NCBI RefSeq assembly: GCF_019175385.1
Contig: NC_083338.1
Coordinates: forward strand, 95,997,777 to 96,061,776
From: Lycium barbarum
Taxonomy: Eukaryota; Streptophyta; Magnoliopsida; Solanales; Solanaceae
Length of the DNA stretch: 64,000 nucleotides
Direction: 5' to 3'
The position numbers and the translations under genes are program-made. Below, one piece after another: positions 1 to 11,720 of the stretch; the stretch's first letter is position 1, and the number at the start of each line of letters is the position of its first letter. The notes beneath the pieces were generated by a model. That model had not been told where the DNA came from. It made no database searches and worked only from the letters and a program-made list of their open reading frames with translations.

Positions 1-1138
1 CAAATTAACTTATTATAAACTGTTAAAGGTGTCTGATAACTGAGGAGGGCTTAGCTTTTTATGAAGGCTTGGATGCTTTTAAGGGCTCCAATTAAAAAGA
101 ATAATTAATTAATTCAAATTTGGGCTCTTAGCCACTCCAAGTTCGACACGTACATTCCAGAAAGCGAGTCTTATGCTTCTTTGTCACTTCAGTGATTATT
201 AGTGCCATTCCATGTTCAGTTTTTTTTTTTTATTGTTCCATTTACCTTGATGAACTTTCAGATTAGATTTTTGAATTTTTGTATGTGGGAAAAAAAAAAA
301 AACTGGTCCAAATCAATGTCTCACAGTGAATGTGAACAAATATTTCATTTTCTATAAAAGAAAATAGAAAATTATTGCTACGTGAGATTTTCTTGTAAGC
401 TAAGAGCAGGGCGGCTTCATTTTCTTAATTTTGTGACATTTCTTTCTATATTATTTGTATTTCTAATTTTGTCCTTGTGGAAATCTTTTATAAAGAGTAT
501 TTTCATTGTTTTGCAACAACATAAAGAGATTAGGATATGAATCATTAAAAAAAACAAGACAGGACGTCAATCGCAAAAAAGGACATACATTAGGGGTGCA
601 AAACGCAACGGACTCCCAAATTAAGGATGGAATTACCAATGTCTCACATTGAATGTGAACAAATATTTCAATGTCTACACGAGAAAATAGAAAATTATTG
701 CAATGTGAGATGTTTTTTAGTGAATAAACATTACCGGATCAAAATTCAAAAAGAAGAAGTATGTATTATATGGCCTATTATATTTGACATTGCGCATTAG
801 GTGCGATCAAAGAGAGTTAATTTCCGTTTACGAACTTATAGCGTGTACAATAGTAGGAGGGAAAAAAGGACAATTTTTTTTACTGAGTTATTCTGAAGAA
901 ATTAATCTCTTTTTCTTCCTACGAAGACTGGAAAATCAATATGAAAAAACAAGAAATTTTGATTGAGAAAGAAGAAAGAGACAAGGAAGCTGTGATTGTG
1001 AATCTTAAAAGAGTTGATGCATTTGTCTGTCCTGAGACCATCAATACAAGTACCTCAAAGTTTTAGAGTATATATGAAATATCATTGTAATATGTACTTA
1101 TTTTATGACGGTAAGGAGTAGTTTGGTACGAAGGATAA
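1..1138. other. AT-rich intergenic DNA, no gene recognised
   Basis: Low-complexity AT-rich sequence with A and T runs. A short open frame at 784-966 opens on TTG, has no recognisable domain and is rich in Phe/Leu/Lys, as expected by chance here. The only structure I can support is a pair of ~77-bp direct repeats, listed separately. Confidence 0.6.
314..712. repeat. Pair of ~77-bp direct repeats (314-390, 636-712)
   Basis: Both copies open with CAATGTCTCACA/T, run through GAATGTGAACAAATATTTCA, and close with ATTATTG followed by GTGAGAT. The opening TGTCTCACATT and closing AATGTGAGA are inverted relative to each other inside each copy, so each repeat could be a tiny foldback element. About 245 bp of unrelated AT-rich DNA lies between them. 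No target duplication could be fixed. Confidence 0.6.
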
Positions 1139-1560
1139 GGAAAAATAGTCGCTCGATTATGGCTAGTTTACAGTCACTCAACTTTATTTTTTAACCAGAA
1201 AATTACTCAATTATTGGTGTTTCACTTGTAAAGTCACCCAACCTATTTAAGTGACTTTTTAATTAAATTTTATTGACATAAAATTTTAGCCAAATTTGTA
1301 AGAAATAAAAATAAAAAAAAACTCGTGCTAACCATTTTATTGACCCGACCTACTAAAAATATATTGCCCAAAACCTTTTATTTTACCATCATTCCCTCTT
1401 AAATCATCCTAGATTAGCCTTTAAAGTGAGATTGAAATGCACAATAAAGTATTGTGATCATTCTTGCACCACCCGGAGAATGGATTCCTTTGTTTAATTG
1501 GCAATCCTCTATGTCGAGTCCAACTGTAAAATAAGTACTATTGGGTTATTGTTGTAAAAC

Positions 1561-2120
1561 CTTCGGCGGTTGTTTGGTGCATGGTATAAACTGGGATATT
1601 CCAGCACTAATTTTTTGTATCATGTTTGGTAGAAGGTATAAATTTATCCTGAAATAAATTTGTACCTTGTACCAAACAAGGTTTAAAATGCATCCCAACT
1701 TAAAAGATGGGATATCCCTTCCTATCCCACTTATCCTGGGATTATTTTATACCATCTTTGGGATAAATTAGTCCCGGCATGATAATCTCGGGACTAATTG
1801 ATCCCATCTATTGGGATTATTTTATACCATCTAAAAGATGGTATAAAATAATCCCAGTATAAGTGGGATAAGAAGGTATAAGCTGGGATAGCCCAGCACT
1901 AATTTTTGTACCATGTTTGGTACAAGGTATAAATTTATCCCAGGATAAATTTATACCTTGTACCAAACATGGTATAAAAATTAGTGCTGGGATATCCCAG
2001 CTTATACCTTCTACCAAATGACCCCTAAGTGCAGGATAAATTTATACCTTGTACCAAACATGGTATAAAAATTAGTGCTGGGATATCCCAGCTTATACCT
2101 TCTACCAAACGACCCCTAAG
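1561..2120. mobile_element. Foldback MITE nested inside the outer MITE
   Basis: The left end (GGTTGTTTGGT, then GGTATAAACTGGGATATTCCAGCACTAAT) is the reverse complement of the right end (ATTAGTGCTGGGATATCCCAGCTTATACC, then ACCAAACGACCCC). Internal palindromes are dense, for example around 1935-1950 and 1835-1850. It has the look of hAT- or Harbinger-like foldback MITEs, but no target duplication could be read. It is non-coding; short frames across it are palindrome artefacts. Confidence 0.65.
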
Positions 2121-2123
2121 TGC
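1942..2123. repeat. 91-bp tandem duplication of the MITE right end
   Basis: 1942-2032 and 2033-2123 are two head-to-tail copies differing at essentially one visible base (ACCAAATGACC versus ACCAAACGACC). Each contains half of the terminal inverted repeat, so the element has two consecutive right ends. Confidence 0.85.
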
Positions 2124-2520
2124 ATACATATTTGTCCGCAATGAAGAGATCCAGAAGACCCAAAATAGTATTGAATGGAAGAAACATCCAAATTCCTCGA
2201 CTTCTCATCACGTCCCAAGAGTACAGATCTAAGTTATTGGTACGGTGTTAATGAAGGTAACATAAAAGGTCTTGGTCAATATCAAGTGGGTCGGGTTAAT
2301 AAAATGGTTAAATGAATATTTTTTTATTTCTTACAATTTTGGCTTTAAATGATTTTTTCATGTCAATAAAATTTAATTAAAAAATCACTTAAATAGGTTG
2401 GATGGCTTGGCAAGTGAAACACCAATAGTTGAGCGACTTTTTGACTGAATTAGCTATAAGTTGAGTGACTTTCTAGGTGATTTAGCCATAGTTGAGTGAC
2501 CATCTGAGATATTATCTAAT

Positions 2521-2820
2521 TAAAAATAGTATCAGGATAAGTTATCCCCGACAGAGAGTGAAATAACAATTCTGGGATAAGTTATCCCAGATAAAATAAT
2601 GAAAATGAGAAAAATAGCCCTGAGGTCCCTCAAACCTCTTTTCTATTAAATAAGGTGGAGGGTATTTTTGTAAACAAATAACTTTATTCTTATAAATTAT
2701 GCAATGCATGTTACTTTTAATACAACAAACCAAACAAGTAATAAAAAATAGTACCAGAATAAATAATTCTACATAATTAATCCCAGTATAACTAATCCAA
2801 CATAATTAATAGAGCTTTTG
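2521..2820. mobile_element. Degenerate MITE remnant
   Basis: Contains repeated GGATAAGTTATCCC, including a near-perfect palindrome at 2572-2590 (CTGGGATAA-G-TTATCCCAG), plus later AATTAATCCCAGTATAACTAATCC. This is the same style as the foldback element at 1.56-2.12 kb but too decayed to delimit. No coding capacity. Confidence 0.4.
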
Positions 2821-3086
2821 ATGCTTTGTTGAAAATTGGATTTGGATCACCCAGGTAAGTCAACCAAGATCCATAACCAAATAAATTGATATATATGTGC
2901 AATAAATTAATAAGAAAGAAAAAGGAGAAAGGACACAACTACTGTGAAAAAACTCCCTGAATAGTTGTCACTTCGGGAAAATAAAAAGAAGTCCTAAACG
3001 TAGGACCTTTAATTCTTCCAACTTCTGCATTTTCATTCTCTTGACAACAAAAAAGAAAAACATCTCTCAAAGAAAATGCTATCTTC
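2821..3086. other. AT-rich stretch before the copia element
   Basis: Nothing recognisable. It ends in the TCTTC copy that forms the left target duplication of the element beginning at 3087. Confidence 0.5.
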
Positions 3087-3413
3087 TGTTACGGAATGGA
3101 AAAAAAAAAAAAACGAGAGAGAAAATTGAAGAGAGAATAAACTATAACTCTTTGTATTGATTCATGAATTGTTTCTTGCATTGAAAAATAAAAGACTACA
3201 TCTCTATTATAGAGAAATAAAGATAATAAAATGAAAAGAAAATATATTATTTTCCTTATAGATACTAAACTAAAAGAAAACTAAATAGTCTATAATTAAT
3301 GTAGTAACTAGACTTAAAAGGAAACTAAATGTTCTAGAATATTCCTATTAAAAAAGGAAGTAAATATCTACCACTAATTAAATCATAAAGCGGAAGGAAA
3401 GTAAATTTTAACA
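3087..3413 (-). repeat. Copia LTR, 3' copy (minus orientation)
   Basis: 327 bp, matching 4562-4880 with scattered substitutions and small indels. It begins TGTTACGG on the plus strand and ends TTTTAACA. It includes a long A-run after position 3100. Confidence 0.9.
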
Positions 3414-3564
3414 TTCCCCCTCAAACTCAAGTTGGTGTATCCAATTTGAGTTTGAAGACTTGATTGTTCTAGAAAAACGTACTCTTCCTTGGCAATCTAA
3501 AAGAGTGATCCTCCTCATCTTCTATTTCTACCAATAATGCTTGTGAATTGTCTTGAGTGTCTTT

Positions 3565-4400
3565 GAACTTGCACAATTTTGTAACATGACCTGCTTGTTT
3601 GCAATTTCCACATATTGCATCTGATCTCCACCAACAAAAAATTTCTAAGTGTGTTTTCTTTTTGCAATATTACAAGGAGGATAGTTGACTTTTCCTTTTT
3701 GGTGTTTTACATAAAAAAATACCTTCGACAAATTTATCTGGTCTGAAAGCTCATCTTTACTCTTGTGCTTGAAAAACACTTATTAATTCCGCAAGAGAGA
3801 TATTAGAGAGATCTTTAGACTCTTCTAAAGCGGAGATTTTAGACTCAAATCTCTCAAGAATAGTCACATGGATTTTTTCAACGATTCTGTTATATTTAAA
3901 ATTCTCGCCAAGCAACCTGTTTCTATTGACAATCATAGATATCGTGTCAGAATATTGAGTGATTGTCTCAGAATATTGAGCGATTGTCTCACCCTCTTGC
4001 ATTCTAAGAGATTCAAAATCTCTTTTCAAATTCAAAATCTGATTTTGTCTGCCTCGTTCACTTCCTTGATATTCCTTTTCAAGTTCCCAAGCTTCTTTTG
4101 TTGTTTCACATAAAATAATTTTAGAAAAAAAATTGAATCAAGAACAGAATTTTGAATCACAATTTTAGCTTTGTACTTTTTGATTTTCTCTTCTGAGTAA
4201 GCTTTGATTTGGGCAGGAGTAGAATTTTCGGGGAGTGGCTCTATGAGTTTATCTTTCTTTACAACCTCCCACAAATCATAAGCTTCAAGATAAGACTCTA
4301 TCTTAACTGTCCAAATTTGATAGTTTTCACCGGTGAAGGTTTGTGGGGCATTGAAAGGGAGATTGCTACTTGCAATGATTTGAAATACAGTTAAAAATAG
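3565..4400 (-). pseudogene. Copia gag (UBN2/Retrotran_gag_2-like), frameshifted
   Basis: Reading leftward from about 4400, the translation shows the DUF4219-like start (NAPQTFTGENYQIW around 4330), then EAYDLWEVV. The gag core follows in another frame, 4035-3757: NLKRDFESLRMQEGE, RLLGE, RVVEKI-like IVEKI, ERFESKISALEESKDL and LAELISVFQAQE. A CCHC knuckle (CGNCKQAGHVTKLC) lies at about 3580-3625. Gag packages the element RNA. The frame changes near 4032, no ATG is seen at the expected N-terminus, and nothing of pol follows before the downstream LTR. It is a decayed copy of a gag whose element had already lost pol. Confidence 0.8.
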
Positions 4401-4544
4401 TATGAATTAAAAATGAGTTGAAACTGGTTTAAAGTAGCTCTGAGTTAAAAATAAAAACAAGGGCTAAAAATAGGTATGAGTTAAAAGTGGTTGAAAATAG
4501 TTCTTCTTCTTCAATGAAATCACAGATTCATTGAGATGGATGAA

Positions 4545-4560
4545 CCTGGCTCTGATACCA
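4545..4560 (-). other. Primer-binding site, initiator tRNA-Met type
   Basis: On the minus strand this reads TGGTATCAGAGCCAGG, one base after the LTR end. It is the standard plant copia/gypsy primer site. Confidence 0.85.
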
Positions 4561-4561
4561 C

Positions 4562-4880
4562 TGTTATGGATGGAAAAAAACAAGAGAGAAAATTGAAGAG
4601 AGAATAAACTATAACTTTTTGTATTGATTCATGAATTGTTTCTTGCATTGAAAATAAAAGACCATTTCTATTTATAGAGAAATCAAGAGAATAAAATAAA
4701 AAATATATATATTATTTTCCTTATAGATACTAAGCTAAAAATATACTAAGAATTCTATAATTTATGTAGTAACTAGACTTAAAAGGAAACTAAATGTTCT
4801 AGAATATTCCTAGCAAAAAAGGAAGTAAATATTTCTACCACTAATTAAATCATAAAGCGGAAGGAAAGTAAATTTTAACA
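4562..4880 (-). repeat. Copia LTR, 5' copy (minus orientation)
   Basis: 319 bp, starting TGTTATGG and ending TTTTAACA on the plus strand, and followed by the TCTTC target duplication. Confidence 0.9.
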
Positions 4881-5096
4881 TCTTCTTCTCCGTGAAGAAC
4901 TTTTGTGGAAGATTCCTAATTGTTCATTGGAGCATTCTTCTTCTCTATAATTTAGGTACGATTTTAGACTGTGACTATGTATGGTGTAGTTCGTATTCTT
5001 GACATGTAATTACACTATCGACTAATAAAACAAATATTGGAGAATTTTGGGAGAACTGTGTGTTCTCGGTGGATTGTGTGTTTTCTTCATGTTTGT
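4881..5096. other. Unassigned spacer between two insertions
   Basis: T/C-rich sequence without ORF or clear repeat. It ends in TTTGT, the left target duplication of the next element. Confidence 0.5.
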
Positions 5097-6002
5097 TGTC
5101 AAGACCCAAGCCGATGAGTCATGACGAGTGCCTGACCCCTAATGACCAGACACCCTACACTTGCATAACTATCACATAATAACAGGGTGACCCATATCTG
5201 ACTCATATCCAACGGTGTATATATATATATATATATAAAATACCGAAGTAACAGTGCAAGCCGACTAGGCTGCTACATATATACTGTACGCAAAAGAATG
5301 AAAGCCGACAAGGTTACATCATGTACCAACTACATACAACTGTCTACAGACCTCTAATGGAACAGAAAGCTGTAGAAAGGATGGGACAGGGCTCTGCCAT
5401 ACCCATATATGAACATAACAAAATAGCATACCAAAAGAGAGCGAACTGCAGCTCCGAACCAAGTGGAGCGCACTGACTACTGCTGAGGAGAAGTCCTACT
5501 AAGCTGGACCGCCTGTCTGTCTATCGGTACCTGCGGGCATAGACGCAACCCCCTGAACAATATGGGAGTCAGTACGGATAATGTACCGAGTATGTAAGGC
5601 ACAATAATTACGAGTACATATGAATCATGAAAACCAGACTCAATATTTGAATGCATCTGTGGCTAACATCTGAGAATATATGCGTAACTCTGTATGACTA
5701 AAGATGATTCTGTGGCGTATGATATGCATAGGGTATAATATTACTAACAGTGTTGTCGAACGTACAACCCGATCCATATATAAAATAATAGTGCCGAGGA
5801 ACGTACGGCCCGATCCATATATCATCTAATCCAGCGTCCGGGCATTCCGCGTCCGGGACGATAATCATCTCATGCCGCCCACTAGGGGTGCTTCCTGGCT
5901 ATATAGACACGGTGTACTCATACATCATCATCCATATGCCGCCAACCATAATGGTGCTGCCCGACCATATAGGCACGGTGTGAGAAAATAGTTGTGTATA
6001 TA

Positions 6003-6039
<37 letters not shown>

Positions 6040-7452
6040 CATGAAAGACTCATGAAAGACATACTAAAGATTGCTCTAGATACGAAGATCTCTAGAAGTC
6101 ATGAACATGGATATAAGGAATCAAGGGTGCGATGAATCCTGTACCATCTAAGAGTAGAGTCTTTGGAACTCGCTCGCCTACTTGTTCGTTCAAATAATAA
6201 GGATCATGTCAAAAGAATAAAAGGGACAGCCTTAACATACCTTGGAGTCTACCTAATGTCCGATGCGTACTTCCCAAGCTTGTAACACTACAACCAAGAT
6301 AACACGAATTACAATTAGGCCATATACATCCCTTACTACCCATTCCAAGTACGTATGAAACTTAACGAAATTCGAGCAGCATTTCCCCTATAATTATTAC
6401 TCCTATCCAACCCCCAAACGTTGCACAACATACAAAACATCATAAAAAACAACAGTAACAATACACAACAACATAAACAAGTAGAAATCTCTCAAAAATT
6501 CCAAGCGAAATAGCCTTCAAGGCAACCACATCAACAAGCTAGTTTAGGTCCTTCATATTATGTTTTCCTTTACGTTAAACTAAGGAATTCCTTCACATAC
6601 AACATATTTCAATACTTTCATATCCAAATATAATCAAATCCAAGCCAAAACATCTCCCAAAATAGCCCCTAATCTTAGTTTGACTCAATTAACTCACTGC
6701 TTCCATAACTATATTTCCTTCACTTTAAATCACTAAAAATCTTGGTAATCAACTTAATAGAAAATATAAGAATAGTATACATACCTTAAAGGGGCTGGAA
6801 TTCCAAGAACCAAACTCCAAATCCAACTCCTAAGCTCAACAACTTCAATAAAAACCCTAGGAACAACGTTTCCTTCACTAGCTCGGGTTTTCGGGCTCGG
6901 ATCCTACTTGGATGATAAAGAAAGGTTGGGAGAGGGTTGATGAGTATTAAGGAGAGTTTAGGTTCTGTTGATGTGGGTTAAAATGAAAAAAATCACGAAT
7001 TAGATGCATATATACATTAGCTGCACCGCCTGAAAATCGATGGGTCGTCGATGTGCATCGACGGATCGTCGACACTTCGACAGCCATATCTTCCAGCGTC
7101 AATGCGCGAATTCAGATGTTCTAGTTGCGTTGGAAAGTAGACTCGCTGAACTTATGAATGCATAGGTTATGGGTTCCGTAACTCCTTGTATTCTAGGATA
7201 TATGCCTCCCCAAAGTTGACCCAAATTTCTGTCCGGAATTCTGCCGAATTTTTCCAAAATTTCAACAAACTTAATTTCTTCGATGCGCTTAACATCCAAC
7301 CTTCCCGATACTTACTAAACATGATACCAAGCTCTCATGTATGAAGAATGAGCATAAATAATTCCTTATGACCTTGATGACAACCTCGCCTTTTAAGTCT
7401 TTGTCAACTTACTCACGACAAAACTTTACATATAAAAGTACGGGGTATAACA
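5097..7452 (-). repeat. LTR, 3' copy of the minus-strand gypsy element
   Basis: 2356 bp. Contains (TA)n tracts near 5217-5237 and 6003-6034, the shared CAGTAC hairpin at 5569-5589, the GGGACAGGG block near 5383, and a perfect-stem palindrome CGTCGATG-TG-CATCGACG at 7046-7063. Confidence 0.9.
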
Positions 7453-10400
7453 TCCTCACCCCCCCCCCCTTTGGAACATTCGTCCTCGAATGTTAAACTA
7501 GTCTTGCATTCTCAATACTTCCTTAAGCATTCTGTTATTGAATCATGCCCTGCATATACCTTCCTCTCAACAGGTCATATCTAATCATACCATCATTCTC
7601 CTTACTTGACATATCTTCATTGCTTCTCTTCTCATTTTTCCTTTCACACGTACTCTTATCATTTCCTTGACCTATTTCTACTCACGCCTTGTATTGAACT
7701 TGCTAATATCACACGCCTTATGATCTTATTCTAGAGCTGCAAACGAGACACCAAACGGTCATTATTTTCCCTTGTTCTTTCCTAGCTGGACCATTTAATA
7801 CCTGGGAGCCCTAAGTCGAAGAGTGCATTTTTGAGTATTTAAAGCTCTGTTTTATCACTCTTTCTTTATCCCTATCACGAGCCTTGAAACTCTCTTCTTT
7901 TATATTTCCAAGTTACCAGTTTCTTGCCTTCATCTCGCGTTATATCTCTGAAATTTTCTTCCTGGTTTGTCCTTCGCGTAACATGACCCATTGGTTTGAA
8001 TGCTTTACTGGAGATACCTTATTATCTTATCGTTTACTGAATCATCATTTGATGCCAGTAGCCCTTCCTAATTTTTTTTATACTCTTGTCAACTTAGAGT
8101 TGTCACTGTTGTGCTCGATATGCTTCCACGTTCTTCTCACTTCTATCTCTACGGTGATAGGACCGTTTTACACCCTTTACTAGACATTGTCTCTTCCGCC
8201 TTTTAGTTTCCCTATCCTACCGTTCATCTCAAATCATTTTCCTTAAACTCCTTATAAATTAAGCTTAGTCACAGGTTATTTCTTATAAATCCTCTATGTG
8301 CTTTGCCTTTCACAATGGTATTCTGGGAGTTGTCATATGCTTCATCCTCAATACCACTCTAGTTAATTGACGTTCTACAAGTTCCTTTAATCATTTTCTG
8401 ACAACAATATACTTAGGGGAAACTCTAATCTCCTTATTGCAACTTGAAACTCAACTTTAGGATTAACACGCTCGAATGATAACTGATTATAGGCATATCT
8501 AATAGCCCTAAATACAGTGTACATGTAAACTCCATAGCTCATATGGGGGAGCATTAAGGATATGTCGCGCCATATTGGTGAATCTTAGAGTAGCCTCACA
8601 GGTTTCGTTGACTAAGTTTTATTTATTCGTTCAATCCTTTCTTACATTTGAATTCTCCGTCGTCATTCTCCCAATCATCTACCATGTTACTCACGGAAGT
8701 CATCCTTAATTCCTTTCTAAGCATAATTTATCTTATCCAAAATAACTCATGATCATCCTACTCTTTTTATCGATTGTGACTTATAAACATTCTATCTTAA
8801 TATTGGCTATTGCACTCAAATTTATTCTTTCCCCCTTTACAGCTTCATCTTATCGTAATAGAACATCACAAACAACTTACCTATATCCTTCATCCCCGAC
8901 GTTTATTCATAACAACCTCTTGAATCCTCAAAATAATCCAATAACATAGCCTTAATGCTTCGTCCTTTCTGTGCCTTGTCTCGTCTTTTTTTTCTTTAGC
9001 CAGTAAAACACATACTAGGTTAACCTTGGGCATTACCAAGAATGTCTTAAACTTCACCTTTGGCAACAACTTTCATTTGAATTAAACTGCGTCCTTTTTG
9101 GAATTTCCCTAAATTAATCTGCAATGCCATAACAGGTAATCCTTTGTTACTCTGAGGGATCACTGGTATGTGTGATTGCCGAGTGCACTTAGGAAGGCAA
9201 GAAATCCATTCTTAACTGATATTTGGAAAACTAAAGTATGCACTAATTATAACGCCTCGTTTTCAATTATAGTAGAATCACGTAACATATATCCTTGGCA
9301 GCTTATCTTACTCTCAATCGTCTTAAAGTGCTAATTTCTCTCCTAGTACAGAAGTACCTGCGGGGAGCGTATCTTCCTCATACCATACTTATCGTAGCCA
9401 TTATAGCGGGTAGGCGTTTAATTATATGCCTCCTTCCTAAACCCTTCCTTTCATTTAATCACGAATACTTCATACTGTCACTGCTCAACCTCCACTCATC
9501 TTTTAACTTGCTGTCCTTGTCATCTTGCTCTTAGTTATCGACTCATTGTCCTATTCTTTCCTTACTCATCATTTCCTCCATGTTAATTACAACGACCTCT
9601 TCTTCATACAATCATTCTCTTAACTTATCCTCAATCCTATATAACATTTTTCCTTATTCATTACCTTATGTCGTTATTATAAGCCTATAGGATTTGGTCT
9701 ATCAAATATATGAACTTTAGTTATCAACAATGAATCTATCTCTGATCCGCTAACCTGTACTCATACTATACATATATTTACATACAAATTCGCATTGTAC
9801 CTTAATAAAGCATAGGGGTCAATATATAATATCTCAAAAGCTCAACCAGTGCCTCAACTTTGCTGGTGGCGTCAACACTGTTGACAACCGTCAACTTGCA
9901 GGCGTCAAGTTGCAGCAGCCTCTTATCCTCAGGGTTGATTGACGATGCAAGGTTGACGGACCGTCGACCATGTTGATGGCTTGTCAATCTGCCTGTCAAG
10001 TTGCACAGTTCTCGACATTCTTTCGACGTCGATTCGTTTAACCTCTAATCCTTTGATACTTCGAAGTCATGAGCTCATACCTTGGTACATATAATAACAT
10101 ACTCAACACCTCAAAATCTCGGAGATAAATCTTAGTACTCGAGACTAATGCGACTCATATAAGTCAGAAAACTGCCTTCAAAACAATTTGTCTCTCTTGA
10201 CCTTCCCTAAACATTTGGGTCCTCTTTTAATTTCTCCTCGTAGGAAACATCTTAATTCTTTCTTGTACTTCTATATCCTCTTCCTCACTTACGCATAACG
10301 CCATCTTACTATTTTCTCTCCTCACATAGGGTCATTGTTAATTCCTCCTTCAATCACCCATTACTAAACTCCTTTGATCTACGATGACATCTTACCCTTG

Positions 10401-10935
10401 CAGCACACATATACTCAAATAGCTTAGATTTCGAGAAATTTTGATAGAGTTTCCTTTGTAATTCTTGCTATCCCAAACCTGCACACAACCCACAAAATAC
10501 ATCCAATACCTCATAGGCTACCCATAAAACCCATAAAAATACATATGATACACAACTCTGCCACACATGGCTATTGGTATAAAAGGGGATATAAGACAAT
10601 AAAGCTCACTTCATATGCCATATCTGGGCATCCTTCTTGCAAAACATCAAATTTATTTCCTAAACCCTTCGTTAATCAATCCTCTTAAATACAAGTTCAT
10701 ATACTAATAAGATGTTCTTTCTGCATATGCTCCTTTACTCCCTTCTGTAATTAATCAATAAAATTTGCATTTCATTATCACTATCAACATTAGTTATAGC
10801 TAGATCACCAACTAGCATAGACACCTCAAGCAGTTTAATCGATTTAGGCTTTATCCCAAACTTACCAGCAACAAATGGAGTAACATGTAACACGTAAACT
10901 CCAGATCAATCAATACATATACATAATAAAAGAAT
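7453..10935 (-). other. Internal region of the gypsy element with no pol
   Basis: About 3.5 kb, pyrimidine-rich on the plus strand, with only short frames and no retroelement enzyme motif. At the left edge lie an 11-base C-run (polypurine tract on the minus strand) and the AACATTCG-TCCT-CGAATGTT hairpin (7475-7494). Around 9790-10180 there is a patch rich in GTCAAC/GTTGAC and in phrases that resemble the 5' end of these LTRs, possibly an old LTR fragment. Origin unknown: it may be a captured sequence or pol decayed beyond recognition. Confidence 0.5.
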
Positions 10936-10939
10936 GCTG

Positions 10940-11530
10940 ATATTATACCTGTGATAAACACCTAAACCCAATCGGTACGGTCCTGAGTGTAATCTACCAC
11001 ACTGGGCACAGGTGGCCTCGTCTGACTGGAACCACTCCTAATCTGAGAACTGGAACTCTGGAACTCTTAGCTGGGCTAAAATAAGCGGATCTATCAAACC
11101 TGGGTCCAGGATACCGTGGAGGCGCACTAGCTGCTGAATAAGCTAAGTGTCTAGAGAACTACCGCCTTGGGCCACTTCCGAACTCACTTTCAAACCCTGA
11201 GAACCTGGACCTCTTGCTCTGACCCCTACTACCATGGCCCACACCCTGTCGTCGAGGTTGAGCGACTACTAACTGGTTCAGGAAAAGGATGGCCTCTCTC
11301 ATCTCTTAGCCTGAGGCATTTGGTGGAGGAAGTGAGGGTGTTGGAGTTGGAGCTGAGGATCCTCTTCGCTCCTCTGAAGGGGGTGGAGTATGCAAAACCC
11401 GGGATAGGGTTTCACTTTGGGACTCGCCCTGAGCCCTGGTAATCCGCTGAGTACGGCTAGTAGTCTTACCAGCCACTCCCTTGCCCTTCTGGGCAGCTAC
11501 ATTTTGCTTTCGGGGCATCGCTGAAATCAA
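10940..11530 (-). pseudogene. gypsy gag fragment (N-terminus joined to knuckle linker)
   Basis: Minus strand from 11530: an ATG-led peptide with MPRKQNVAAQKGKG, then RTQRITRAQGESQSET and a proline/serine linker, matching the N-termini of gag at 25.25 and 44.68 kb (AAQKGK core). After NASG the reading changes frame, passes a QSKRSRFSGF-like linker, and reaches CAQCGRLHSGPYRLG near 10990. That corresponds to the segment just before the CCHC knuckle in the 26.3 kb copy. The conserved gag core (HWY...FLP...YNLEF) is missing between, and the knuckle itself is cut off. The fragment is therefore internally deleted and cannot encode a working gag. Confidence 0.7.
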
Positions 11531-11704
11531 AAAAAGTCATTAGAAAGGGAATTCTTATCTTATGTCTCTATCGCACGATCTAGAATAGAAAGAATGACAA
11601 CATCCTAAATGTCCTGTAGCCTCCTACTTATAAGTGTGGTGCACAACACACCCATAAACAAGACTCTACTAGACACGGTCTGTAGACAATCCTAGGAAGG
11701 AATT

Positions 11705-11716
11705 GCTCTAATACCA
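11705..11716 (-). other. Primer-binding site (TGGTATTAGAGC)
   Basis: Minus-strand reading; it starts four bases after the LTR end at 11721. It has one mismatch to the usual initiator tRNA-Met site, the same variant seen at 25060. Confidence 0.8.
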
Positions 11717-11720
11717 CTTC

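Larger units (their letters stand above)
1146..2506. mobile_element. MITE-like element with ~220-bp inverted arms (outer)
   Basis: The left arm (about 1146-1365) is repeated in reverse complement in the right arm (about 2270-2506). Shared landmarks are the end motif (GTCACTCAACTATGGCTA type), TATTGGTGTTTCACTTG, CCAACCTATTTAAGTGA, AATTAAATTTTATTGACAT and ATTTTATTGACCCGACC. The right arm carries an extra repeat of the end motif (AAGTTGAGTGACTTT). There is no coding capacity. The central part holds a second, unrelated foldback element. The superfamily is not decided because the target duplication is unclear. Confidence 0.65.
3087..4880 (-). mobile_element. Ty1/copia element reduced to LTRs plus gag
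   Basis: Two LTRs (3087-3413 and 4562-4880) in direct orientation bound 1148 bp of internal DNA. The 5-bp flanks are identical: TCTTC at 3082-3086 and 4881-4885. On the minus strand the LTRs run TGTTAAAATT...AACA. A primer site complementary to initiator tRNA-Met follows the upstream LTR (4545-4560 in plus coordinates), and a G-rich polypurine tract (complement of TTCCCCCTC at 3414-3422) precedes the downstream LTR. The only coding content is a decayed gag. Protease, integrase, RT and RNase H are absent, so it could move only with proteins supplied in trans. Confidence 0.9.

Noticed and set aside
784..966. Small ORF near the left end
   Set aside because: Opens on TTG, no homology recognised, chance frame in AT-rich DNA.
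7884..9534. 99- and 79-codon plus-strand frames in the gypsy internal region
   Set aside because: Hydrophobic, pyrimidine-driven composition, opposite to the element's strand, no domain.
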